From the NCBI GenBank assembly GCA_023461275.1, contig JAEYMI010000074.1:1-64000 (forward strand): a DNA stretch of 64,000 nucleotides. Direction: 5' to 3'. The stretch comes from Actinomycetes bacterium (GTDB lineage: Bacteria; Actinomycetota; Actinomycetes; Mycobacteriales; Mycobacteriaceae). Shown in pieces: positions 1 to 8,167 of this stretch. Each line of letters opens with the position of its first letter. Position 1 is the first letter of the stretch. The position numbers and the translations under genes were made by a program. The notes below the pieces were generated by a model. That model was not told the DNA's origin. It saw nothing but the letters and a program-made list of their open reading frames with translations, and did no database searches.

Positions 1-122
1 CTACGTCGGCAACGGACAACCCCACGGCCCACGACCCAACCCCAACAAACCGTCACCGAAGTCCTGATACACCAACTGTCACCAATGTCTTGATGCAGAA
101 CTGTCACCTATGTCCCGATACA
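1..122 (+). mobile_element. 3' end of a probable IS element (transposase tail plus terminal repeats)
   Basis: Frame 2 is open from the window edge to a TGA at 65-67 and encodes a short Pro/Asn/Lys-rich tail (YVGNGQPHGPRPNPNK...). Such tails are common at the C-terminus of integrase-core transposases of the IS481 type; this is recognition by eye, not by search. The stop is embedded in three related 22-bp units at 50-71, 76-97 and 101-122 of the form CYGTCACCNANGTCYYGATRCA, spaced 25-26 bp apart. Repeated subterminal units of this kind are typical IS ends, and the last copy probably marks the right terminus. The rest of the element would lie outside the window. Confidence is limited because the transposase core is not visible. 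Confidence 0.4.
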
Positions 123-155
123 TCACAGGTCTAGGCCCAATGCCCAACACTCCAC

Positions 156-171
156 TCGAACATGTGTTCTA
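156..171 (+). promoter_or_regulatory. LexA (SOS) box of dnaE2
   Basis: TCGAACATGTGTTCTA matches the mycobacterial/Gram-positive LexA consensus TCGAAC-N4-GTTCGA at all but one specified base. It ends 10 bp before the GTG chosen as the dnaE2 start. dnaE2 is a classic DNA-damage-inducible gene in mycobacteria, so the site is expected there. Its position also argues against the upstream ATG at 110, since the operator would then fall inside the coding region. Confidence 0.85.
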
Positions 172-181
172 CACTTCTGGA

Positions 182-3100
182 GTGGGCTGGGACCAGGGAC
201 CGCCGACGTGGTCGGAGATGGAGCGCGTGCTGTCGGGGCGCGCGCCGGGTGGCGGCCGTCCGGGCGAGTACTTCGGACCCGAGGGGGACGGCGGCGATAG
301 CCCTGCCTGGTCGCGGAAGCGGGGGGCTTTCCACGCCGACGACGTCACACCTCAGCAGTCGAGCGTCGCCTATGCGGAACTGCACGCGCACAGTGCCTAC
401 AGCTTTCTCGACGGTGCGTCGATGCCTGAGGACATGGTCACCGAGGCACAACGCCTCGGGCTGAAAGCGCTCGCCCTCACCGACCACGACGGTTTCTACG
501 GAATCGTCCGATTCGCCGAAGCAGCACGGCAATTCGGGATGCCGACGGTATTCGGTGCCGAGCTTTCGCTGGAACCCGACGTCGCACGCACCGGCGTCCC
601 CGACCCGCCCGGCGAGCATCTGCTGGTGATCGCGCGTGGCGGTGAGGGTTATCGGCGCCTGTCGCGCACCATCGCCGACGCCCACATGACCGGCGGCGAG
701 AAAGGATTGCTGCGCTACGATCGCGACCGCCTGCCCGACGTGGCCGGCGGGCAGTGGTTGATCCTGACCGGTTGTCGCAAGGGTGCGGTGCGTCGGGCGC
801 TCGACCGGGCCGGGGTGTCCGCCGCCGAACAGGCGCTGCGAGACCTCACCGAACGCTTCGGGCCCGATAACGTCGCCGTCGAATTGACCGCGCAGGGACT
901 GGCTTTCGACGACGACCGCAATGCCGCACTCGCCTCGATCGCCCGGGCCTGCCGGGTGCCGACCGTCGCCACCACCGGGGCACATTTCGCCGGCCCCGAC
1001 CGTCGACGACTGGCCATGGCGGTCGCGGCGGTCCGTGCTCGCACCGACATCGACACCATCGACGGCTGGATGCCCGGCGTCGGGGGTGCGCATCTGCGCA
1101 GCGGCGACGAGATGCTGCGGTTGCTGCCCGGTCACCCCGAGGCAATCGACAACGCGGTCGGCCTCGCCGCCGACTGTGCCTTCGAATTGGGTTTGATCGC
1201 ACCACAATTGCCGCCCTTCAAGGTTCCCGACGGTCACACCGAGATCACCTGGCTGCGAGAGATGACGATGACCCGGGCGCTGCGGCGGTACGGCACGCCG
1301 ATGCAGCACCCGCAGGCCTACCGGCAGATCGAACACGAACTGGCCATCATCGAAACCCTGGATTTTCCCGGCTACTTCCTGGTGGTCGCCAGCATCGTCG
1401 ACTTCTGTAAAGACAACGACATCCTGTGTCAGGGAAGGGGTTCGGCGGCCAACTCGGCGGTGTGCTTCGCGCTCGGCATCACCAACGTCGACCCGGTCGC
1501 CAATGAGCTTCTCTTCGAACGGTTTCTGTCACCGGAACGCGACGGGCCGCCCGACATCGACGTCGACATCGAATCCGACCGCCGCGAGGAGGCCATCCAG
1601 TTCGTGTATCGCCAGTACGGTCGGGAGTACAGCGCGCAGGTCGCCAACGTCATCACCTATCGCGGCAAATCGGCGGTCCGGGATATGGCTCGCGCCCTCG
1701 GCTATTCCACCGGCCAGCAGGATGCGTGGAGCAAGATGCCCGACGAAGCGCCCGACGACGTCACCGATCTGGCATCCCAGATCCTGCACATGCCAAGACA
1801 TCTGGGAATCCACTCGGGTGGCATGGTGATCTGTGATCGGCCCATCGCCGATGTCTGTCCCACCGAGTGGGCACGCATGGAGAACCGTAGCGTCCTGCAA
1901 TGGGATAAAGACGACTGTGCGGCAATCGGATTGGTCAAGTTCGATCTGCTCGGCCTCGGTATGCTCTCGGCGCTGCACTACGCCATCGATCTGGTGGCCG
2001 AGCACAAAGGCATCGAGGTGGATCTCGCGCAGTTGGACCTATCCGAGCAGGCCGTCTACGACATGCTATGTCGCGCAGACTCTATCGGCGTGTTCCAGGT
2101 GGAATCCCGCGCGCAGATGGCGACGCTGCCGCGACTCAAACCGCGCACCTTCTACGACCTCGTCGTCGAGGTGGCACTGATCCGCCCGGGCCCCATCCAG
2201 GGCGGGTCGGTGCACCCCTACATCCGACGCCGCAACGGACTGGAGAAGCCCGACGTCGAGCATCCGTCGATGCACAAGTCGCTGGCCCGCACGCTGGGGG
2301 TGCCGCTGTTTCAGGAGCAGCTCATGCAGTTGGCCGTCGACGTCGCCGGATTCGACGCCACCGAAGCCGACCAACTACGACGAGCCATGGGCTCCAAGCG
2401 ATCTCCCGAACGCATGGAGAATCTGCGGCGCCGGTTCTACGCCGGTATGCAGCGTGAACACGGCATCACCGGTGAGGTCGCCGACCGCATCTTCGAAAAG
2501 ATGGCGGCCTTCGCCAATTTCGGCTTCCCGGAAAGTCATTCGCAGAGTTTCGCGTCGCTGGTGTTCTATTCGTCGTGGTTCAAGCTGCATCATCCGGCGG
2601 CGTTCTGCGCGGCGTTGCTGCGGGCGCAGCCGATGGGTTTCTACTCGCCGCAGTCGTTGGTGGCCGACGCCCGACGCCACGGGGTGGTGGTCCATCGGCC
2701 AGACGTCAATGTGTCGCTGCCGCATGCGACGTTGGAGAACGATGGCCTCGAGGTCCGGTTGGGGTTGGCCGGGGTGCGGGGTGTCGGCGACGAGATCGCT
2801 CAGCGGATCGTCGAATCACGCAGTGCTGATGGAGAGTTCGCCGACATGACGGACCTGTCGCGGCGGGTGGAACTGACGACCAAACATCTCGAGGGGCTGG
2901 CGGCGGCCGGGGCATGTGATTGTTTCGGGCTCAGTCGTCGGCAGGCGTTGTGGGAGGCGGGTGCGGCAGCCCGGGTGCGGTCGGATCAATTGGCGTTGGA
3001 TCAGGCGGTGCGGACCCCGACGCTTCCGGGGCTGTCGGACATCGAGTTGGCGGCCACCGATGCGTGGGCGACAGGTATCACCCCGACGTCGTATCCGACT

Positions 3101-3445
3101 CAGTTCCTGCGGCCGAAGCTGGATGCGATGGGAGTCAAGCCCGCCGAAAAGTTGCTGGATGTGCCCGATGGGTCGAAGGTTGTGGTCGGAGGAGCTGTTA
3201 CGCATCGCCAACGTCCAGCAACGGCGTCCGGTGTGACGTTCATCAATCTCGAAGACGAAACCGGCATGGTTAACGTCGTGTGCTCAGTGGGGCTATGGAC
3301 TCGTTACCGAAATCTGGCACACTCAGCCTCGGCATTGCTGATCCGAGGCACGGTGCAGAACGCCGAAGGTGCGGTGACAGTGGTGGCCGAACACCTGCAG
3401 CGACTCGACCTTCGGGTGGGCTCTCGTTCAAGAGATTGGCATTAG
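182..3445 (+). CDS. dnaE2: Error-prone DNA polymerase III alpha subunit DnaE2
   Basis: This is the damage-induced translesion polymerase that works with ImuA'/ImuB in the actinobacterial mutasome and causes SOS mutagenesis. The GTG at 182 gives 1,087 aa, beginning VGWDQGPPTWSEMERVL like mycobacterial DnaE2; an in-frame ATG at 110 would add 24 unsupported residues and swallow the LexA box. An N-terminal PHP domain starts with ELHAHSAYSFLDGAS (about residue 67). The polymerase core carries the metal-binding PDIDVDIES motif (about 457), followed by fingers motifs and a C-terminal OB fold (THRQRPATASGVTFINLEDE). imuA'/imuB are not in the window. The gene lies directly beside an apparent IS end, so any promoter must sit within about 60 bp. 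Confidence 0.95.
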   Translation: MGWDQGPPTWSEMERVLSGRAPGGGRPGEYFGPEGDGGDSPAWSRKRGAFHADDVTPQQSSVAYAELHAHSAYSFLDGASMPEDMVTEAQRLGLKALALTDHDGFYGIVRFAEAARQFGMPTVFGAELSLEPDVARTGVPDPPGEHLLVIARGGEGYRRLSRTIADAHMTGGEKGLLRYDRDRLPDVAGGQWLILTGCRKGAVRRALDRAGVSAAEQALRDLTERFGPDNVAVELTAQGLAFDDDRNAALASIARACRVPTVATTGAHFAGPDRRRLAMAVAAVRARTDIDTIDGWMPGVGGAHLRSGDEMLRLLPGHPEAIDNAVGLAADCAFELGLIAPQLPPFKVPDGHTEITWLREMTMTRALRRYGTPMQHPQAYRQIEHELAIIETLDFPGYFLVVASIVDFCKDNDILCQGRGSAANSAVCFALGITNVDPVANELLFERFLSPERDGPPDIDVDIESDRREEAIQFVYRQYGREYSAQVANVITYRGKSAVRDMARALGYSTGQQDAWSKMPDEAPDDVTDLASQILHMPRHLGIHSGGMVICDRPIADVCPTEWARMENRSVLQWDKDDCAAIGLVKFDLLGLGMLSALHYAIDLVAEHKGIEVDLAQLDLSEQAVYDMLCRADSIGVFQVESRAQMATLPRLKPRTFYDLVVEVALIRPGPIQGGSVHPYIRRRNGLEKPDVEHPSMHKSLARTLGVPLFQEQLMQLAVDVAGFDATEADQLRRAMGSKRSPERMENLRRRFYAGMQREHGITGEVADRIFEKMAAFANFGFPESHSQSFASLVFYSSWFKLHHPAAFCAALLRAQPMGFYSPQSLVADARRHGVVVHRPDVNVSLPHATLENDGLEVRLGLAGVRGVGDEIAQRIVESRSADGEFADMTDLSRRVELTTKHLEGLAAAGACDCFGLSRRQALWEAGAAARVRSDQLALDQAVRTPTLPGLSDIELAATDAWATGITPTSYPTQFLRPKLDAMGVKPAEKLLDVPDGSKVVVGGAVTHRQRPATASGVTFINLEDETGMVNVVCSVGLWTRYRNLAHSASALLIRGTVQNAEGAVTVVAEHLQRLDLRVGSRSRDWH

Positions 3446-3499
3446 AGGTTTGGCGCCACACGCGGATGCGTGGTTGTGCCACGAGAGGGAGCAGGTCGG

Positions 3500-3727
3500 G
3501 TGCCGAGACAAGTTGTGGTGACTGCCAAACCGAGTAGTCGCAAGGGTCCGTTGGTGGAGACCGGACCAGACGGGTCGATCACCATCTACGTCCGTGAGCC
3601 GGCGACCGAGGGCAAGGCCAACAAGGCCGTCGCCGAGGTGCTCGCCAAGCACCTGGGCGTTCCGAAGAGCAAGGTGGCCCTCGTCGGTGGGGCCACCTCA
3701 CGCACCAAACGTTTTCGCGTCGGCTGA
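3500..3727 (+). CDS. DUF167 (YggU-family) small protein
   Basis: A 75-residue protein of the DUF167/YggU family, a compact alpha/beta fold of unknown function found across bacteria and archaea. The family signature is visible as the run TEGKANKAV followed by KSKVALVGGATSRTKRF. The GTG at 3500 is chosen because GAGGGAG lies 9 nt upstream and translation starts MPRQVVVTAKP; an upstream GTG at 3470 would add ten poorly conserved residues. The stop at 3725-3727 lies in a degenerate 17-bp tandem repeat (3713-3746) whose second copy also contains TGA. It converges on the tRNA methyltransferase gene 18 bp away. Confidence 0.8.
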   Translation: MPRQVVVTAKPSSRKGPLVETGPDGSITIYVREPATEGKANKAVAEVLAKHLGVPKSKVALVGGATSRTKRFRVG

Positions 3728-3746
3728 GGTTTCGGTTCTGCTGAGT
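3713..3746 (+). repeat. 17-bp tandem duplication across the DUF167 stop codon
   Basis: Two units, TTTCGCGTCGGCTGAGG (3713-3729) and TTTCGGTTCTGCTGAGT (3730-3746), agree at about 13 of 17 positions. Both contain GCTGAG; the first TGA is the real stop. This is one of several stop-spanning duplications in the window. Confidence 0.5.
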
Positions 3747-4210
3747 TACACAGCGCCGTCGAACCCGTTCTGTCGCCACGCTTCGTAGACGACGATGCTC
3801 GCGGCGTTGGCGAGGTTGTGTGACCGTCGGCCGGCCAGCATCGGGATGCGGACCCGGTCGGTGACCTCGGGTTGGTCGAGGACCTCCTCGGGCAGGCCGG
3901 TCGGTTCCGGGCCGAACAGCAGTACGTCGCCGGGGCGGTAGTCGACGTCGGTGTAGTAGCGCTCGGAGTGAGCGGTGAAGGCGAACACCCGCTCGGGTTT
4001 CAGGGCAGCCCAGGCCGACGGGAGGTCGGGGTGCACGGTGACCGTCGCCATTTCGTGGTAGTCCAGGCCGGCGCGTTTGACCTGCGCGTCGGACATGTTG
4101 AATCCCAACGGCTCGATCAGGTGCAGCTCACAGCCGGTATTGGCGGCCAGCCGGATCGCGTTGCCCGTGTTGGGCGGGATACACGGCTGGAAGAACATGA
4201 TCCTGAACAA
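3746..4210 (-). CDS. SpoU-family tRNA 2'-O-methyltransferase (TrmL-like)
   Basis: SPOUT-class methyltransferase of the TrmL (YibK) group, which methylates the ribose of the wobble nucleotide of certain leucine tRNAs; it corresponds to M. tuberculosis SpoU/Rv3366. The three SPOUT motifs are visible: N-terminal PCIPPNTGNAIRLAANTG, then LLFGPEPTGLPEEVL, then IPMLAGRRSHNLANAASIVVYEAW near the C-terminus, which form the knotted SAM site. A TTG start at 4210 is chosen. It is preceded by AAGAGAGG about 10 nt upstream and yields LFRIMFFQP and 154 aa, the length I recall for the mycobacterial protein. Longer in-frame starts run through a large hairpin and are unlikely. Confidence 0.85.
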   Translation of the reverse strand: MFRIMFFQPCIPPNTGNAIRLAANTGCELHLIEPLGFNMSDAQVKRAGLDYHEMATVTVHPDLPSAWAALKPERVFAFTAHSERYYTDVDYRPGDVLLFGPEPTGLPEEVLDQPEVTDRVRIPMLAGRRSHNLANAASIVVYEAWRQNGFDGAV

Positions 4211-4405
4211 GCGCTGACGACCTCTCTTGTGCGTGCGATGAACCCGGTGGATGGCTACTTCGCAGGGTAGATCGCCGTCGACGCGGTCACCGCGGCCAGG
4301 TGGTGATGGCCTGGATACGGTCCCTCCGCTGACGCTCCGGGTCCTACTCGACCAGCGACCGGGCGCGACCAGCAGAAGGCAAGCGGCACAACGCAACCCG
4401 CCAGA

Positions 4406-4475
4406 ACAGAAACCCCACCTCTCGTTAGAAACACTGCGCACGCGCAGTGTTTCTAACGAGAAGCGGGGTTTCTGT
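4406..4475. repeat. Near-perfect 34-bp inverted repeat (hairpin, possible terminator)
   Basis: Arms 4406-4439 and 4442-4475 pair with only two mismatches around a 2-nt centre (AC). The inner part reads CTCGTTAGAAACACTGCGC on one arm. It sits between the stop of the old yellow enzyme gene and the start of the methyltransferase gene, both on the minus strand. It could be a terminator without a U-tract, or a small palindromic mobile repeat. No other copy was noticed in the window. Confidence 0.75.
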
Positions 4476-4501
4476 CCGTCAGGCGTCGAAGTGAGCGCAG
4501 A

Positions 4502-5680
4502 TCAGGCTGACTTCAGCACCACGTCCGGTGTCTGCTTGGCCGGCGGGAGTCCGATGCTGGCGTCGTAGCCACGGAAGTTCTCCAGCCACCATCGCCAGTC
4601 CTCGGGCACCAGATCGAACGGCTTGGCGTGGCCCAGCTCTCGGGCTGCCCACACCGGCCAGTGCGGATTCGACAGCGCGGGTCGGCCGAGGAACACCAGG
4701 TCGACGAGCTCATCGCGGATCACCTGATCGGCGGTTTCCGGGATACCGAGATTCCAACTGGTACCGACCGGGATTCCGACCTCGCGGCGCACCCGATTGG
4801 TCTTCTCGATCATGAAGGCCTCACGACCCATGGGCGGATCGATCATCTCGTCGGTGTTGAAGCCCAACGAGATGTCGGCCAGGTCGAGACCGTGATCCTT
4901 CATCCAGCCGATGGCAACCAGCGAATCCTCGAACTGGGTGCCCGCCGGATTGAGGTCGTCGGCACCCAGACGCATCGTCAGCGGGTATTCCTCTGGCCAG
5001 ACCTCGCGGACCGCGTCGAGCGCCTCGAGATGGAAGCGAGTCCGGTTCTCCAAGGAGCCCCCGTACTGGTCGGTTCGCTTGTTGGCCAGCGGCGAGAAGA
5101 ACTCAGCACCGAGATAGCCGTGCGCATAGTGCATTTCGAGCCACTGGTAGCCGGCGTCCAGAGCGCGCCGCGCGGCATCGGCATAGCTGCGGTGCACGGC
5201 CTTGATCTCGTCGACGGTCAACTCGTGTACCGGCCACGAGTGGTCTCCGCCATACGGAATGGCCGACGGCGCAACACATTCCCACCCGTTGGGGTGGTCG
5301 GCGGGCAGCTGTGAGTTGCCGGGGAATCCGGGGTAGGACTTGTGGGGTGCAACCTCGCTGCCCTTGCGGCCGGTGTGGCCGAGTTGGATCGCCGGCACAC
5401 CGCCGAAGCGCTTGATGATGTCGGTGACCCGACGATGTCCGTCGATCTGATCGTCGGACCAGATGCCCGCGCATTCGGTGGTGGTGCGTCCCTCGGGTGA
5501 GATGGCGACCTGCTCGGGAAAGATGAGCCCGAATCCACCCGACGCACGCGCGCCCAGGTAGCAGACGTGGTAGTCGTCCATCTTTCCGTCCACCGATGAG
5601 TACATCGTCATCGGCGACATGACGATGCGGTTGCGCAGCGTCACTCCTTTGAGGGTGAAGGGTGAGAAGAGGTCAGGCAT
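4502..5680 (-). CDS. Old yellow enzyme family NADH:flavin oxidoreductase
   Basis: FMN-dependent ene-reductase of the YqjM-like class, 392 aa, a TIM barrel expected to reduce activated C=C bonds of enones with NAD(P)H in the cytosol. The N-terminus MPDLFSPFTLKGVTLRNRIV and the segment HYAHGYLGAEFFSPLANKRT, with the substrate-binding His pair followed by YGGSLENR, are diagnostic. The ATG is preceded by GAGGA about 8 nt upstream. Physiological substrate is unknown. It corresponds by position to the oxidoreductase near folD in mycobacteria (recalled as Rv3359). The 240 bp upstream, before the dehydratase gene, hold no gene that I can support. Confidence 0.88.
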   Translation of the reverse strand: MPDLFSPFTLKGVTLRNRIVMSPMTMYSSVDGKMDDYHVCYLGARASGGFGLIFPEQVAISPEGRTTTECAGIWSDDQIDGHRRVTDIIKRFGGVPAIQLGHTGRKGSEVAPHKSYPGFPGNSQLPADHPNGWECVAPSAIPYGGDHSWPVHELTVDEIKAVHRSYADAARRALDAGYQWLEMHYAHGYLGAEFFSPLANKRTDQYGGSLENRTRFHLEALDAVREVWPEEYPLTMRLGADDLNPAGTQFEDSLVAIGWMKDHGLDLADISLGFNTDEMIDPPMGREAFMIEKTNRVRREVGIPVGTSWNLGIPETADQVIRDELVDLVFLGRPALSNPHWPVWAARELGHAKPFDLVPEDWRWWLENFRGYDASIGLPPAKQTPDVVLKSA

Positions 5681-5920
5681 GGCGGGGTCCTCGAATGATG
5701 TGTCGGTGCTGATCAGGGCTTGTGGACGACTGTCCCGCGAGTGCGAGGGCGTCGAACGAAACCAATGACACCAATCCTGCGCGCCGCGCCGATTACCCCA
5801 TCGATTCCGCGCGGTAACTGTTGCCTCACGCGACGGGGCTCGGCGATGTGAGAAGAATGTGGGGTGCCCGTAACCTGATCGGCACGAGGACAGTGCCCAG
5901 TCGACGCCGGCGGGACCCCC

Positions 5921-6865
5921 TCAGACCGACAGGCTGGTGTTGGCGCCACACAGTACTACGCACAGCGTCGAATCTGGTTGTGCTACAACAGCTCCGGCCA
6001 TCACCGCGGCCACCGCGGTGGCGGTTCCGTGCTCGACGAGCATCCGCGCGTCGGCCCAGAGGTGGCGTCGGGCGGCGATGATGTCCTCGTCGGAGACCGT
6101 GACGCCGGTGACCTTCCGGTCGGCGATCAAAGACCAGCAGATCGATCCGACGCGGGTTGAGCCCAGCGAGTCCGACGCCACGCTCGAATTCTCCACGTCA
6201 ACCGGCTTACCGTGCGCAAGCGCCTGATTCAGGCACGACGACCCGACGGGCTCGGCGCCGAACAAGGCGTCGTCGGGCCGCAGCGTGGTGGCCATACCAC
6301 CCAGCAGACCGCCGCCACCGACACAGACGACGGTGGTGAGCGGCCCGTCGATCTCTTCGGCCAGTTCCAGGCCGATGGTCCCCGCACCGGCGACGATGTC
6401 GGGCAGATCGTAGGCGTGCAGCGGCAGTGCACCCGTGTCGGCGGCGAGTTGGACGGCGGCGTCAGCAGCCTGCTGATATCGATCGCCGACGAGGTGGACT
6501 GTCGCGCCGAGCGCGTGCAGGGCGTCGACCTTCACCTGCGGCGCGGTCTCGGGCACCACGACCGAGCACCTGGTGCCGGCGATCCGAGCCGCATGCGCCG
6601 CACCGATGGCCGCATTACCACCGGAAGCCACGATCACTCCGGCGTCGGTCAGCCGACCGTCGTCGCGTGCCCGGAGCACCGCGTTGAGGCTGCCCCGCAG
6701 TTTGAAGGAGCCGCCGATCTGGGTGAATTCCAACTTGAGCACCACCGGAGTCGGCCCGTGCGGTGTCGGCAGCGTCAGTGAGAGCAGCGGCGTATGCCGA
6801 ACGTGGCCGGTGATGCGGTCCCGGGCGGCAAACACATCAGCTGCGGTGACGGCAAGGGTTCCCAT
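5921..6865 (-). CDS. PLP-dependent threonine/serine dehydratase-like enzyme
   Basis: Fold-type II PLP enzyme of 314 aa. The lysine motif GSFKLRG (about residue 53), the substrate/phosphate loop SGGNAAIG (about 81) and the glycine-rich GGGGLLGG (about 178) that holds the PLP phosphate are all present. It is short and lacks the C-terminal ACT regulatory domain of biosynthetic IlvA, so a catabolic threonine/serine ammonia-lyase or serine racemase-type activity is likelier; the sequence alone does not decide between them. It is divergent from folD with only 41 bp between the starts, so the two promoters must overlap. Confidence 0.8.
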   Translation of the reverse strand: MGTLAVTAADVFAARDRITGHVRHTPLLSLTLPTPHGPTPVVLKLEFTQIGGSFKLRGSLNAVLRARDDGRLTDAGVIVASGGNAAIGAAHAARIAGTRCSVVVPETAPQVKVDALHALGATVHLVGDRYQQAADAAVQLAADTGALPLHAYDLPDIVAGAGTIGLELAEEIDGPLTTVVCVGGGGLLGGMATTLRPDDALFGAEPVGSSCLNQALAHGKPVDVENSSVASDSLGSTRVGSICWSLIADRKVTGVTVSDEDIIAARRHLWADARMLVEHGTATAVAAVMAGAVVAQPDSTLCVVLCGANTSLSV

Positions 6866-6906
6866 ACGTTCACCGTAGGCCGCACCGGGGGTGGAACAAT
6901 GGTCGC

Positions 6907-7773
6907 GTGACCGCTATACGACTCGACGGCAAAGCCACCCGCGACGAGATTTTCGCCGACCTCGGCGAGCGGGTGGAGAAGCTCCGTGCTGCCGGTGTGG
7001 TGCCCGGACTCGGCACCGTCCTGGTGGGCGACGATCCCGGCTCTCAGTCCTACGTCAAGGGCAAGCACGCCGACTGCGCGCGCCTCAACATCGCGTCGAT
7101 CCGCCGAGATCTGCCCGCAGACATCAGCACCGACGAACTCAACGCGACGATCGACGAGCTCAACGCCGACCCGGCCTGTACCGGATACATCGTGCAGTTG
7201 CCGCTGCCGTCGCATCTCGACGAGAACGCCGCGCTCGAACGCATCGCACCCGAGAAGGACGCCGACGGCCTGCACCCGATCAACCTGGGTCGCCTCGTGC
7301 TCGGCAAGGAATCCACCCTGCCCTGCACCCCGCGCGGAGTCATCCATCTGCTGCGCCGCTACGACATCCCGATCGCCGGTGCGCGGGTGACGGTGGTCGG
7401 TCGCGGCGTGACCATCGGCCGGCCGATGGGCCTGCTGTTGACCCGGCGCAGCGAGAACGCGACCGTCACCCTCTGCCATACCGGAACCCGCGATCTCGCC
7501 GCGGAGGTCTCCCGCGCCGACATCGTCATCGCGGCCGCCGGAGTACCGCACCTGATCACCGCGGACATGGTCAAGCCCGGCGCCGCGGTCATCGACGTCG
7601 GGGTGAGCCGCACCGATGCCGGCCTCGTCGGCGACGTCGCACCGGATGTGTGGGAGGTCGCCGGCCACGTATCCCCGAACCCTGGCGGCGTAGGCCCGTT
7701 GACCCGCGCATTTCTGCTGGTCAACGTGGTCGAGCGGGCCGAGGCGATGCTTGCTGCGGGGGCCTCGGCGTGA
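6907..7773 (+). CDS. folD: Bifunctional methylenetetrahydrofolate dehydrogenase/cyclohydrolase FolD
   Basis: FolD interconverts 5,10-methylene-THF and 10-formyl-THF, supplying one-carbon units in the cytosol. The 288-aa length is normal. Visible motifs are SQSYVKGKHADCARL with the catalytic lysine, GYIVQLPLPSHLDE, KDADGLHPINLGRL, and the Rossmann segment VVGRGVTIGRPMG, whose GRGVTIG form is the actinobacterial variant. The start is GTG at 6907. The stop overlaps the GTG of the next gene in a GTGA junction, so the DUF3017 membrane protein is probably translationally coupled, as in mycobacteria. Confidence 0.95.
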   Translation: MTAIRLDGKATRDEIFADLGERVEKLRAAGVVPGLGTVLVGDDPGSQSYVKGKHADCARLNIASIRRDLPADISTDELNATIDELNADPACTGYIVQLPLPSHLDENAALERIAPEKDADGLHPINLGRLVLGKESTLPCTPRGVIHLLRRYDIPIAGARVTVVGRGVTIGRPMGLLLTRRSENATVTLCHTGTRDLAAEVSRADIVIAAAGVPHLITADMVKPGAAVIDVGVSRTDAGLVGDVAPDVWEVAGHVSPNPGGVGPLTRAFLLVNVVERAEAMLAAGASA

Positions 7774-8102
7774 CATCGGGCCGCGAGGAGGCCGGTGTTC
7801 GCGTCGAGAACATCCGACGGGCCCGCGCGGCGCGCAGATACCTCGTTCAGATCCCGTACCTCATCGTGGTCCTGGCCTTTCTCGTCGGCGCGTTGCTGGT
7901 CCTGTTCGACCGCTGGCGTCGCGGTGCTTTCGTCTTCGGATCGGCACTGATTCTGGGGGCGGTGATGCGCGCCCTGATACCCACCTCCCGGGCAGGATTG
8001 CTCCAGGTGAGGAGCAAATTCACCGACGTGTCCGCGATGGCTTCGGTCGGCGCGCTGATCCTGTGGTTGGCGACGTCGATCGATCCTTTGGGCACGGATT
8101 GA
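7770..8102 (+). CDS. DUF3017 small integral membrane protein
   Basis: A 110-residue protein starting at the GTG that overlaps the folD stop (GTGA). A basic N-terminus is followed by three hydrophobic segments: about residues 29-47 (PYLIVVLAFLVGALLVLF), 52-68 (GAFVFGSALILGAVMRALI) and 88-104 (VSAMASVGALILWLATSI). Actinobacterial folD genes are commonly followed by this DUF3017 family (Rv3355c in M. tuberculosis); its role is unknown. The overlap suggests co-expression with folD but no mechanism is evident. Confidence 0.85.
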   Translation: MTSGREEAGVRVENIRRARAARRYLVQIPYLIVVLAFLVGALLVLFDRWRRGAFVFGSALILGAVMRALIPTSRAGLLQVRSKFTDVSAMASVGALILWLATSIDPLGTD

Positions 8103-8167
8103 TTACAATATGGGTCAGAGGCGTGACCTGAAGTAGTGTGCCGGCGGCAGTCGGGTCCGTCTGACAT

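Noticed and set aside
110..181. ATG at 110 as dnaE2 start
   Set aside because: It lies in the IS-like terminal repeat and puts the LexA box inside the gene; the GTG at 182 matches known N-termini.
131..1336. 401-codon minus-strand frame opposite dnaE2
   Set aside because: Antisense shadow; dnaE2 is well supported.
4211..4441. Longer N-terminus of the tRNA methyltransferase
   Set aside because: It reads through half of a 34-bp hairpin; TTG 4210 has a good ribosome-binding site and family length.
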